Below are positions 33,221 to 41,455 of a stretch of 41,607 nucleotides of DNA, in pieces. Source of the DNA: an uncultured Lachnospiraceae bacterium (GTDB lineage Bacteria; Bacillota; Clostridia; Lachnospirales; Lachnospiraceae). How positions within the stretch are numbered: the stretch's first letter is position 1; each line of letters begins with the position of its first letter. A program made the position numbers and the translations under genes. The notes beneath the pieces are model-generated. The model saw only the letters and a program-made list of their open reading frames with translations. It was not told the origin of the DNA and searched no databases. Location: contig CAJUSO010000029.1 in the NCBI GenBank assembly GCA_910588965.1, positions 1 through 41,607 of the forward strand. The letters run 5' to 3'.

Positions 33221-34759
33221 CTACAGCAGCGGCGCGAACAGCCTCACTACCCCCAAGAAGGTACGGATGGCCGCCGGCCGCTTCTGGCAGAACTCTATGT
33301 TAATCTCCTCACATTTTTCCAAAGTATCTTCCATATCTGCCTTGACCTGCCACACTGCCTTGGACTGGTACATCCACACGCCGCACTCAAAATGCAGGTA
33401 CAGGCTCCGGTAATCCATATTGATGCTGCCTACCGTAGCAATCTTGTCATCGCAGACAAAGCATTTCGCATGGAGGAAGCCGGGCTTAAACTGGAAAATC
33501 CGCACGCCGCAGGCAATCAACGGCTCATAATAGGATTGGCTCATCCAGTATACCACCTTCTTGTCCGGAATCCCAGGCATGACAATCCTCACGTCCACGC
33601 CGCTTTTGGCTGCAATCTGCAAGGCAGTCACCATCTCATTATCCGTAATCAGGTAAGGGGTAAAAATATACACATACCGTTCTGCCCGGTTGATGATGTT
33701 CAGATAGATATTTTCCCCCACCGTTTCATGGTCTAAGGGGCTGTCCGTATAAGGCTGCACAAACCCATCCGTCTGGAAGGGCTCTGCCTGGTATGCCTCT
33801 GGACGGAATTTGTTTAAATCCGTTTCCCTGGATTTGCAGATGTAGTCCCACATCTCCAGGAACATTACCGTAAAACTCCATACGCCTTCCCCTTCCAGGC
33901 GCAGGCCTGTATCCTTCCAATACCCAAAACGTTCTACGTGGTTGATATACTCATCCGCCAGATTAATCCCCCCGGTAAACCCTATCTTCCCATCCACCAC
34001 CAGGATTTTCCTGTGGTCCCGGTTGTTCATGATAACCGACATCACCGGGTACAGCGGGTTAAAGCAGGCGCAGCGGATCCCCCAGGATTCCATCTTCTCA
34101 TAGTATTTTGGCGGAAGGGTAGTCACACATCCAAAATCGTCATAGATAAACCGCACATCCACCCCCTGGGCTGCCTTACGCTTTAGGATATCCAGGATTT
34201 TCCCGAACATATACCCCTCTTCCACAATAAAGTACTCCATAAAAATAAAGTGCCTTGCCGATTCCAAGGCTTCCAAAATAGCCGGGAACATTTCCTCCCC
34301 AGAAGGATAATACTGGGTAGCTGTATTCTTATAAACAGGGTAATTGGCCCATTCCTTAATATAGGCAGACTGGCAATGCGCAGATAAATCCAGCCCTTTA
34401 AGCTCCTCCTCCCATTCTGGGTTTGCCCTTATCTCCTGCTCAATCTCCCGGTTTATTGCCTCCATGCGTTTTCGGGTCCGTTTCGTCAGATCGGAACGCC
34501 CGAAAATAAAATAAACCAGCAGGCCCACAATAGGGATGGAAAGGATCAGGACCGTCCACGCTATCTTATAGGAAGGGTTGCTATTCTTATTCACAATCAC
34601 TAATACTACAAAAATTGCCACCAGGCCCAGCAGTGTATTTACAAAGGAATACTTCATCTGAAACCCATAAAGGAAAGACAAAATCCACATCAGCTGGATT
34701 AAGATAGCCATTGCCACAATCGTTGCCCTTCCCAATAAAAATTTCTTGACCTTGTTCAT
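33221..34759 (-). CDS. cls: Cardiolipin synthase (phospholipase D family)
   Basis: A 512-residue membrane enzyme that joins two phosphatidylglycerol molecules into cardiolipin. Two or three N-terminal hydrophobic helices (about 10-32, 38-58, 66-86) precede two PLD domains with HKD motifs: H249-x-K251-x4-D256 (HRKILVVDGK) and H430-x-K432-x4-D437 (HAKCFVCDDK). The length is normal for ClsA-type proteins. The start follows GGAGGAG. The 246 bases upstream (34760-35005) contain no gene I can support. Confidence 0.96.
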   Translation of the reverse strand: MNKVKKFLLGRATIVAMAILIQLMWILSFLYGFQMKYSFVNTLLGLVAIFVVLVIVNKNSNPSYKIAWTVLILSIPIVGLLVYFIFGRSDLTKRTRKRMEAINREIEQEIRANPEWEEELKGLDLSAHCQSAYIKEWANYPVYKNTATQYYPSGEEMFPAILEALESARHFIFMEYFIVEEGYMFGKILDILKRKAAQGVDVRFIYDDFGCVTTLPPKYYEKMESWGIRCACFNPLYPVMSVIMNNRDHRKILVVDGKIGFTGGINLADEYINHVERFGYWKDTGLRLEGEGVWSFTVMFLEMWDYICKSRETDLNKFRPEAYQAEPFQTDGFVQPYTDSPLDHETVGENIYLNIINRAERYVYIFTPYLITDNEMVTALQIAAKSGVDVRIVMPGIPDKKVVYWMSQSYYEPLIACGVRIFQFKPGFLHAKCFVCDDKIATVGSINMDYRSLYLHFECGVWMYQSKAVWQVKADMEDTLEKCEEINIEFCQKRPAAIRTFLGVVRLFAPLL

Positions 34760-35005
34760 TTTCTCCTCCGTCTATAAAACCTAAGGCAGGCCTTCGCCTG
34801 CCATTGCCAGCCCCTGGGCAGTAATTTGTACTGCTCCCAGAACCTAGCCTGCTGCTTCTTGCCATTTTATCACAACAGCCTTCCAATGTCTACCATAACT
34901 GCAGTTCAGCACGCTTGCCCATCCTTCCAAATGACGGCGCCACATGACCAAAATCCCCATCCTTCTTAGGATTCTTAATGGCATAAGCAATTCCGTAACA
35001 TAGGC

Positions 35006-35719
35006 TTATTGCAGCTTTGCATGCCCCATCCCATCCTCCCTCCTAAACGGGCAGCGATTTCCAATACATTGGTTATTTTTTGCAGAATGGCTGCACACAA
35101 CCCGCGGCTTTTCCATCTCAATCCCGAAATGCTCCTTTACGAAATCAACGGCTGCAAGGATGGACAAATAGGAATCCCTTTTACAGCAGCGGGGCCCGCC
35201 GACGGCCCCTATCTCCCCCAAAGCCTTTGAAACCATTAAATGGGAAAGCGCAAAAGGCCCGGCAGCCAGCGGAGTGGATTTTGAAATGATTGATATGAAC
35301 ATGCCCGCACTGATACCGGCCCCGCAGGCGCCCCAAAAACCACACGCCCCACCAGGGACACTTTTTCCCCTGCCCATCATTTCAGCCAGCGCCTGCCCTA
35401 AATCAATGTCCCCTCCGGCATTTTTATAGGCTGTCAGCAAGGCCGAACCGACCATGACATGATGTTCCGGCCCATGCATATGGCAGAACGGCTGCCCCAT
35501 CATTTTCTCTATGGCCGCAACCGGATCCTTTGATGTTTCTTCCAAGCACAGGCCAATCATAGCATCCATGCCAGAAGTATGGCAATCATTACAGACATAA
35601 TGCCCCTTCACACACCTGCTCTTACTCATTTCCTTTTTGTGGCACAGGGCGCATTCCATACTCTCATCTGATCCGAGATATTCAAGCGCTGCCTTACATA
35701 TGATACATTCTTCTTTCAT
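35006..35719 (-). CDS. DUF5714-type cysteine-rich protein
   Basis: A 237-residue protein beginning with a Cys-rich zinc- or cluster-binding segment: C5, C8, C23, C26, C36, C43, C46. The rest matches the pattern I associate with DUF5714: GPEHHVMVGSALLTAYKNAGG, then GGACGFWGACGAGISAGMF, GGPRCCKRD, and a C-terminal CSHSAKNNQCIGNRCPF. No signal peptide. The start at 35719 has AAAGAGG upstream. It lies 189 bases after the ArsR-type gene in the same direction. The many Cys residues, some in pairs, suggest bound metal or a redox role, but the function is not established. Confidence 0.75.
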   Translation of the reverse strand: MKEECIICKAALEYLGSDESMECALCHKKEMSKSRCVKGHYVCNDCHTSGMDAMIGLCLEETSKDPVAAIEKMMGQPFCHMHGPEHHVMVGSALLTAYKNAGGDIDLGQALAEMMGRGKSVPGGACGFWGACGAGISAGMFISIISKSTPLAAGPFALSHLMVSKALGEIGAVGGPRCCKRDSYLSILAAVDFVKEHFGIEMEKPRVVCSHSAKNNQCIGNRCPFRREDGMGHAKLQ

Positions 35720-35908
35720 AATACACCTCTTTCCAAAGACCTGTCTGTTCCCCTTCATAATATCCACGGCACCAAAAATGCCCGTTCCCATCCTTGCATT
35801 TCAAATCTGCATGCTTTCCAAATACCCCATTATTCCTGGTACGGGGCATCCCGGTGCAACATCTGTGTTCCGGCAATTTTTCCTAACAAAACCCATGAAT
35901 GGGGAGGG

Positions 35909-36922
35909 TTACAAGAAAAACTCCTCAAAACATTCCATAATTTCCCTTAATGTCCCTTGGTTTAATTGATAGTATACCCTCCCATCTTTTTTCTCAACTG
36001 CCACCATGTGATTGGCCAGAAGCATACTCATATGATGCGAAGCAGTTGCAGGTGTTAATTGAAGTTCCTCTGCGATTTCCAGGTTGTATCTTCCATGGGA
36101 TTTTAACAGGCACAAAATTTCAAATTTACTTTTATCACCTAGAAGCTTCAGAATCTGCGGAAGCCTTTCCTTGGCGCTCTTCAAGTTCTTTTGGTACAAA
36201 TCCAGTTTATCCGCCAAAACCCCCTGAAAAATTATGTTGGGCGTAATCCATTCTATCAGCGGAAGCACCGCTGTCAAATAGGCTTTTTTTACGCCTGGAT
36301 GGAATTCAGATACAAGGTTGCGCAAGACATCTGAAAGGTCCGATGGCGTTTTAGATACCAGCTTTTCTAAATGCTCCTTATTTTTTTGATAGGCAGTATC
36401 AAAGGCAGGCCGGTTCCTTGTATAAATTTCAAAAAGTTCTTGGAATTTTGTTACAGGGTTGCTGATTAACACTAACAGCCTCCATTTGGTATCTTCAGAA
36501 TATCCAGAGGATTGGAGCAGCATAAACCAATTTTCCAATGAGTTTAAGTTTGGGGCGCCTCCTGCTTTTTCTTCGTTTAATAAGGCGCTTATTACAGAAA
36601 ATATTTGCTGCTGCCCAAAACGCCCAGGTTCTGTCCCAGATTCAAAAAGTTCTATTGCCGTAGCCAAGACAGCCAGGAAAAATTCCGTGTTATGCCCAAA
36701 GAAAAAGTTTTCTTCTTCCTTTAAAGAACAACATTCCTTAAATACTTGCACATAGTTTTCTAAATAAGAAAGGTACTGTTTATAAAACTGGTTTCCATCA
36801 ATGTCCATTTCATCTAAAGAAGCCAGCATGTCTGCTTTCACAGCCTCAAAATTCCTGGCCATATAGATCAGCCCTAAGGTCTCTAAAAAAGGATGGAGCC
36901 TCTTCCTGCCTTTGTTTTCCAT
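35909..36922 (-). CDS. ArsR-type transcriptional regulator with long N-terminal region
   Basis: A 337-residue protein. Only the C-terminal 85 residues (about 252-337) are an ArsR-like winged helix: QILKLLGDKSKFEILCLLK, the recognition helix TPATASHHMSMLL, and the wing EKKDGRVYYQL. The first 250 residues are helical with no motif I know and probably sense a ligand or form a dimer. The usual ArsR metal site (CxC in the helix) is absent. The start at 36922 follows GGAGAGG; a start five codons further up is possible. It lies 50 bases after the ABC exporter gene and probably regulates that promoter, which carries a palindrome. Confidence 0.82.
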   Translation of the reverse strand: MENKGRKRLHPFLETLGLIYMARNFEAVKADMLASLDEMDIDGNQFYKQYLSYLENYVQVFKECCSLKEEENFFFGHNTEFFLAVLATAIELFESGTEPGRFGQQQIFSVISALLNEEKAGGAPNLNSLENWFMLLQSSGYSEDTKWRLLVLISNPVTKFQELFEIYTRNRPAFDTAYQKNKEHLEKLVSKTPSDLSDVLRNLVSEFHPGVKKAYLTAVLPLIEWITPNIIFQGVLADKLDLYQKNLKSAKERLPQILKLLGDKSKFEILCLLKSHGRYNLEIAEELQLTPATASHHMSMLLANHMVAVEKKDGRVYYQLNQGTLREIMECFEEFFL

Positions 36923-36972
36923 TTTACACCTCTCCATTCATATCATACGGTTATCATCTATATCATCTGCCT

Positions 36973-38616
36973 CTAATTAGTATAAACGGCCCTAGGCTGT
37001 TTTTCAAGCCTTCCATCCTCCATATAGTAAATTTCATCATATTGCATCATTAAGCCTGCATTTGGATTGTGCGTAATGGTAAGCAATGTGATGTCTTTAT
37101 TTTTTAGAAGCCAATCCTCTATCTCATAGGCTGTTTTTCGATCAAGGGCAGACGTACCTTCATCCAAAACCAAAAGAGGGGCATGCCGAATTAAGGCTCT
37201 GGCAAGGGTAATCCTTTGTTTCTGCCCGCCGGAAAGAGCAGCCCCGTTTTCCCCTACCAAATAATCTAACCCACCATTTTTTTCAGGGAGGAACATGGCA
37301 ACGCCACTCTTTTCTACTGCACTGGCAAGTTCTTGTTCTGTAAATTCCTCATACAGAAGGATATTTTCCCGGATAGATTCCTGGAATAAATAAACATTTT
37401 GATGTATAACCGCAGAAAGCTTGGTAATCCTATTGAAGTCCAAGGTTTGTAATTCCTGCCCATCATACAAGATTGCCCCTTTATAGCCTTCCAAACATCC
37501 GGTCAACAGTTTGAGCAAGGTACTTTTCCCACAGCCGCTCTGCCCCATAATGGCGTATTTTTTCCCTCTTTCCATCTTAAATGTAATGCCCGATAACAGG
37601 GCCGCATCAGGGTGATAGGAAAAGGATACCTGCCGAAATTCAATGGAATCCTCAAACGTAGGGATACCTTTGCCAGATGCTTCTATATCACCGCATTCCG
37701 TATAATGACCCAAACGAGCGATTACAGGTTTCATACTCTGTATCTTAGGGATATTCTGCATAAGCAGGATTACCGGCGTCATAAATGAACTGCTAAGCTG
37801 CACCAATGCCAGCAAAGTCCCCATGGTAATACGCCCTACCAGGACAAGATATGCTGATACAAAAATAACAGCAACCGTAGATAGGACAGACAACGTATCA
37901 GAAAGGCCTTCATTTAATGCAAATAATCGGGCAGCCTTAAATCTTGTGCGGATTTCCTTTTTATTTTCATCCTGGAACCGCAGTATCGTATTTTCTATCC
38001 GATGATAGCTTTTCAAAACCTCATATCCCGAAAAAAGTTCTTTTAGCTTCCCCGTGAAGGCAGACATCTGCCTCGAAACACAATCCTGCCTCTTCTCCAG
38101 CATATGCCCAATACCTGCCAGAACCAAAAACATCAGCAAAAATGCAAATACAAGAATTGCGGTAACAAGCGGGCTTAACGCAATCAGCAATCCGAAAGCC
38201 GCAGCAAACATAATCATTAATTCAAATGTGTCCAATAACGCTGAAATATAATTTTCTTCTACTAGCTTCATATCATTTGTCATGGCAGAAACATAATCAG
38301 AAGTAGTTTCTTGGTAATAACTTACCGGACGGCGGCTTATAATGCCCCGGAATACATCTTGGCGGTATTGTTTCAGCATTCTTTCCGTTAAATACTTTGC
38401 CGCCAAGGAACTTAGATAATTAACAGCACATAAAAACAGAATATACACCATGGTAAAAATAAAAAGCTTTGTAAAAAGCTGTGTTTTTCCGGAAACAGCC
38501 ACATCCACCACTTCCTGTAAAACCAGCGAAATACCTGCAGAACCTAAAGAAGAACATGTTCCAAGAAGTAACGCCACAATTAAAACCCCTTTGTTCCGCC
38601 TCCAATATTTTTTCAT
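36973..38616 (-). CDS. ABC-type exporter, fused permease and ATPase
   Basis: A 547-residue half-transporter of the MsbA/LmrA fold. Six membrane helices fill about 10-290. The ATPase has Walker A GQSGCGKST (358-366), the Q-loop IHQN, the signature LSGGQ (461-465), Walker B LLVLDE (480-486), and the switch His in ITHN. It needs to dimerise; no partner gene is next to it, so it is probably a homodimer. Substrate unknown: multidrug, lipid or peptide are all possible. The base composition is more AT-rich than the core genes to the left. The start follows AGAGGAGG. It is the first gene of the unit with the ArsR-type regulator and DUF5714. Confidence 0.93.
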   Translation of the reverse strand: MKKYWRRNKGVLIVALLLGTCSSLGSAGISLVLQEVVDVAVSGKTQLFTKLFIFTMVYILFLCAVNYLSSLAAKYLTERMLKQYRQDVFRGIISRRPVSYYQETTSDYVSAMTNDMKLVEENYISALLDTFELMIMFAAAFGLLIALSPLVTAILVFAFLLMFLVLAGIGHMLEKRQDCVSRQMSAFTGKLKELFSGYEVLKSYHRIENTILRFQDENKKEIRTRFKAARLFALNEGLSDTLSVLSTVAVIFVSAYLVLVGRITMGTLLALVQLSSSFMTPVILLMQNIPKIQSMKPVIARLGHYTECGDIEASGKGIPTFEDSIEFRQVSFSYHPDAALLSGITFKMERGKKYAIMGQSGCGKSTLLKLLTGCLEGYKGAILYDGQELQTLDFNRITKLSAVIHQNVYLFQESIRENILLYEEFTEQELASAVEKSGVAMFLPEKNGGLDYLVGENGAALSGGQKQRITLARALIRHAPLLVLDEGTSALDRKTAYEIEDWLLKNKDITLLTITHNPNAGLMMQYDEIYYMEDGRLEKQPRAVYTN

Positions 38617-38640
38617 ATCTCATCCTCCTCTAATATATTT

Positions 38641-38678
38641 TATGTTTATAACATATCATATTATTTTATTTTTGTCAA
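38641..38678 (-). promoter_or_regulatory. ABC exporter promoter with palindrome
   Basis: Minus-strand -35 TTGACA (38673-38678), 17-base spacer, -10 TATGTT (38650-38655). The palindrome TATGTT-TAT-AACATA (38641-38655) covers the -10. It is a good candidate operator for the ArsR-type protein encoded next. Confidence 0.65.
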
Positions 38679-38807
38679 ATTTATTTTATGTATATCAAAT
38701 ACTCGGTTTTCCCACAATGGCAGATGCTATGGAACCCATCCTCCCTATCAATCCAATACCATCTTACGAAACGCAAAGAAACCTATTTCATTTCCATAAA
38801 GAAATGT

Positions 38808-38813
38808 TATAAT
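38808..38813 (+). promoter_or_regulatory. TATAAT -10 element before the small kinase gene
   Basis: A perfect TATAAT lies 47 bases ahead of the start at 38860. The -35 region (TTTCAT, 38786-38791) is weak. The sequence 38617-38807 contains the divergent exporter promoter and otherwise nothing coding. Confidence 0.45.
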
Positions 38814-38859
38814 TAATCTGCCTCTAAAGTGCAATTTTACCAGAAAGGAAAAAATATAA

Positions 38860-39381
38860 ATGATTGTTTTGATAACAGGCGCTTCACACACAGGTAAAAC
38901 AGCCCTTGCCCAAAAATTGCTTGAAAAATATAAATATCCCTATTTTTCCATAGACCATTTGAAAATGGGGTTAATCCGCAGCGGCTGCACAAAACTTACA
39001 CCCGAAGATGATAACGAACTCACAGGTTATTTGTGGCCTATCCTCCGTGAAATGATTAAAACTGCCATAGAAAACAAGCAGAACCTAATAATTGAAGGGT
39101 GCTATATTCCTTTTGATTGGCCAAAGGGATTTGAAAAGGATTATCTTGGACACATCAGATACTACTGCCTTGTAATGAGTGAAAACTATATAAAAAAGAA
39201 CTTTGGAAACATAAAAAAGTATGCAAACGCCATAGAAAACCGTTTGGATGACGGATGGTGCACGAGGGAGCATGTTTTAGAAGAGAATGCAAAATTTTTA
39301 GAGCTTGCCCAAAAGCACAATGTAAACTATGTACTAATTGATAATACATATGAAATAAACATTGATTTGGAGGAACCCTGA
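38860..39381 (+). CDS. Small P-loop kinase-like protein, AAA/adenylate-kinase fold
   Basis: A 173-residue cytoplasmic protein. The Walker A is GASHTGKTAL (7-16), followed by a kinase-like DHLKMGLIRSG region (about 33-43), and a helical C-terminal half. This resembles small zeta-toxin/adenylate-kinase type NMP kinases annotated as 2-phosphoglycerate kinase or AAA proteins; a lid with R-x-x-x-R is not obvious. The gene is AT-rich. It starts after AGAAAGGA and reads on the plus strand away from the exporter unit. Without an antitoxin-like neighbour there is no reason to call it a toxin. The substrate cannot be inferred. Confidence 0.7.
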   Translation: MIVLITGASHTGKTALAQKLLEKYKYPYFSIDHLKMGLIRSGCTKLTPEDDNELTGYLWPILREMIKTAIENKQNLIIEGCYIPFDWPKGFEKDYLGHIRYYCLVMSENYIKKNFGNIKKYANAIENRLDDGWCTREHVLEENAKFLELAQKHNVNYVLIDNTYEINIDLEEP

Positions 39382-39954
39382 TACAAGAAAAGAATTTCCG
39401 CCGGCTATATGTAATCGGTTGGAGCCGACGTCCAAGAGGAGGCTGTAATAAATCTTGTGTCTATGGAAAATAAGAGTTCCTGATAAGAATTAGATATGTA
39501 ATTTTTTCTGTCGGCTGTGTCATAAAATCTGTGTAAATAAGTTGTCTGAAAATTTCCTTTGGACTGCTTGATTAACTTGCTCAAAATGCCGGAAGCCAGT
39601 CAAGGCAAGGGTTTCAGCCTTTACAGGCTTTTGGTATTTTGATATCATTCATTCTGGCAGTCTAGAGGACTTACATACATAATCTGACACTCTCTTTCTG
39701 TGTCAGTTTTAACCGCTTCTCGTTGTCGATTTGCTGTCGAATATATCTTTACATTTAGTGTAAACACATTGGAAAGTTTTATACACTTTTTTCTAAATTT
39801 TTGCATGATAATTAAGGCTCTGTACTATCTGCTTTTTCGTGGATCCTGCCCATGCCCGGCCTCTGGAATAAGCTTAGAGTTTTTTGGCAACCATACAGAT
39901 GCCGATGGAATAAGGGGGATGGTTTGTTTTGATGGCGCCATCCCCCCTTTTCGT
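39382..39954. other. AT-rich intergenic stretch with element debris
   Basis: 573 bases without a supportable gene. It includes TGTGTCATAAAATCTGTGT followed by AAATAAGTTGTC (39518-39546), similar in style to IS256-family ends; an imperfect 103-bp inverted repeat at 39561-39663; and a hairpin at 39912-39954. A 95-residue plus-strand reading (39700-39987) is not convincing as a gene. Confidence 0.5.
39912..39954. terminator. Hairpin at the end of the transposase remnant
   Basis: AAGGGGGATGG (39912-39922) pairs with CCATCCCCC (39938-39946) around a 15-base loop, with TTTT after it on the plus strand. On the minus strand it directly follows the transposase stop and is followed by TTATT. It may act in both directions. 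Confidence 0.55.
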
Positions 39955-40818
39955 TTACAAGTAATTTGTAATCCTTTCACCGTATAGGACAATCAACTGA
40001 TTCAACACCTGATTCCAGTTCTGGTATCTCTGTATCCATTTCCCCACCACATTTTCATTGGCCAGATATAACATTTTTTCTAAGGACGTATCGCTGGGAA
40101 ACACACTTTTTGTGTTTGTAACTTTTCGGTATTGGCGGTTGGTTCCTTCGATGATGTCTGTGGTATACATAATGCGCCTAATATTGTCTGAAAATCAAAA
40201 AAAGAACTTACATCTTCCCAATTATCCTCCCAATTACTAATTGCATAAGGATACTTCCCCCCACCATTCTTTGACATTATCCAGTCCTGTAAGCGCCACG
40301 GATTCCGTGGGCGCGTTATATACTGCTTTGAAATCTGCGGGAAACTTCTTCAAGCCATTATCGTTGATATCCTTGAAGGAATCCCTCAGCATATGGAGCA
40401 CGCACCGTTGGATCCCTGCCTGTGGATAGGCTGCCTGTACCTCTTCCTTAAATCCTGGGAGCCCGTCTACACAGAAGGGCATTACGTCTTTTACGCCCCT
40501 GTTTTTCAGGTCATTTAACATGCCAAGCCAGAACTTGCTTGCCCTGTTTGCGCCTACCTTAATGCTTAAGATATCCTTGTACCCTTCTGCTGTAACGCCT
40601 AGTACGATGTATGCAGCGTAGTCCAGTATCCTTCCATCCTCCTGGACTTTAAAGTGGTTGCAGCCCATGGATACAAAAGGATAGATTGGGTTTAAAGGGC
40701 GGGGCTGCCATTCTTTTACTTGCGGCAGGATCTTATCCGTGATCTTGCTGACCATTCCAGCAGATACTCCAATCCCATACAAATCATTTAACTGGCCATG
40801 GATATCACGGGTACTCAT
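39955..40818 (-). pseudogene. IS256-family transposase remnant
   Basis: Three pieces in different frames add up to the C-terminal part of an IS256 (Mutator-type) transposase. Piece 1 (40818-about 40250) starts MSTRDIHGQLNDLYGIGVS and has HFKVQEDGRI and CVDGLPGF. Piece 2 (about 40258-40193) has KYPYAISNWEDNW. Piece 3 (40170-39955) has TTDIIEGTNRQYRKVT and ends at a TAA. Upstream of piece 1 the frame has TAA and TGA nonsense codons within six codons, so about 190 N-terminal residues are gone or decayed. The first catalytic Asp (family: F-L-D-A-x-H-F-K) has become Gly in MGCNHFK. The element is dead. Confidence 0.85.
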
Positions 40819-40900
40819 TCAACGGTATTACATCTTTCCCACAAAACTATATTATTTAGATTGATAAACGGAAATCTTCCATTTTTTGTCTAACAATGTT

Positions 40901-41452
40901 TTACGGCTCTCTATTTGCAAGTTTTTCCAACAACATTTGTCCAATATCATTATCCTGCAATACGATAATCATTTTCTTATGAATCGCCCATACTTCTTTT
41001 AATGTATAAGACGCGCTTTCACTCACACCATTTCTAGTTATAATATTTCCTTGATAAAAGTATGCTTGGCTCAAATAATCATGTATATCCCACTTTTCAT
41101 CATTATCCAATGTATATTCATAAATGAGATTTCCATATTTAATAACATCCCTCCACAATCCTTTTTCATAAGATATATAAACACATCTTCCCCTATGTTT
41201 AAGAGCAAGAATAATAAATCTATCATTTTTTGTAAACTTTTCCTTTAATATCAGGTTATAAGTGATTTCTGATATGATTTTTAGATTATAATATTCATTC
41301 TTTGATGAAATATCTAAAGAAAAGTACACAGCAAATTCACGCAAACCATCAGCAGTATATGATAAAATTTTATTTTCAAATTTATCTATATTTCCTTCTT
41401 CATATAATCTCTTTCACTCAATAAAATCTTCTGTTATTATATATCCACTCAT
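40901..41452 (-). pseudogene. Unknown helical protein gene interrupted by an in-frame TGA
   Basis: An AT-rich frame of 183 codons starts at ATG 41452, eight bases after AAGGAAAG, and runs to 40901. Codon 13 is TGA (41414-41416); without it the product would read MSGYIITEDFIE, stop, KRLYEEGNIDKF and on. A downstream TTG (41344) is the longest uninterrupted start. The protein looks entirely alpha-helical, with aromatic-rich helices (RCVYISYEKGLWRDVIKYG, DIHDYLSQAYFYQGN), TPR-like in style. I do not recognise the family. The most likely history is a Trp TGG changed to TGA. Base composition differs from the core genes. Confidence 0.6.
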
Positions 41453-41455
41453 TTA

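Noticed and set aside
34887..35005. A 38-codon minus-strand reading after DUF5714 with natural-looking composition (AYAIKNPKKDGDFGH).
   Set aside because: Short, out of frame with the DUF5714 gene, no start or ribosome site; the length is expected by chance.
38860..39381. Zeta-type toxin of a toxin-antitoxin pair.
   Set aside because: P-loop fits, but no antitoxin gene is next to it and the family residues for UDP-GlcNAc kinases were not recognised.
39700..39987. A 95-residue plus-strand reading.
   Set aside because: No ribosome site, runs through a hairpin and into the transposase remnant on the other strand; composition not protein-like.
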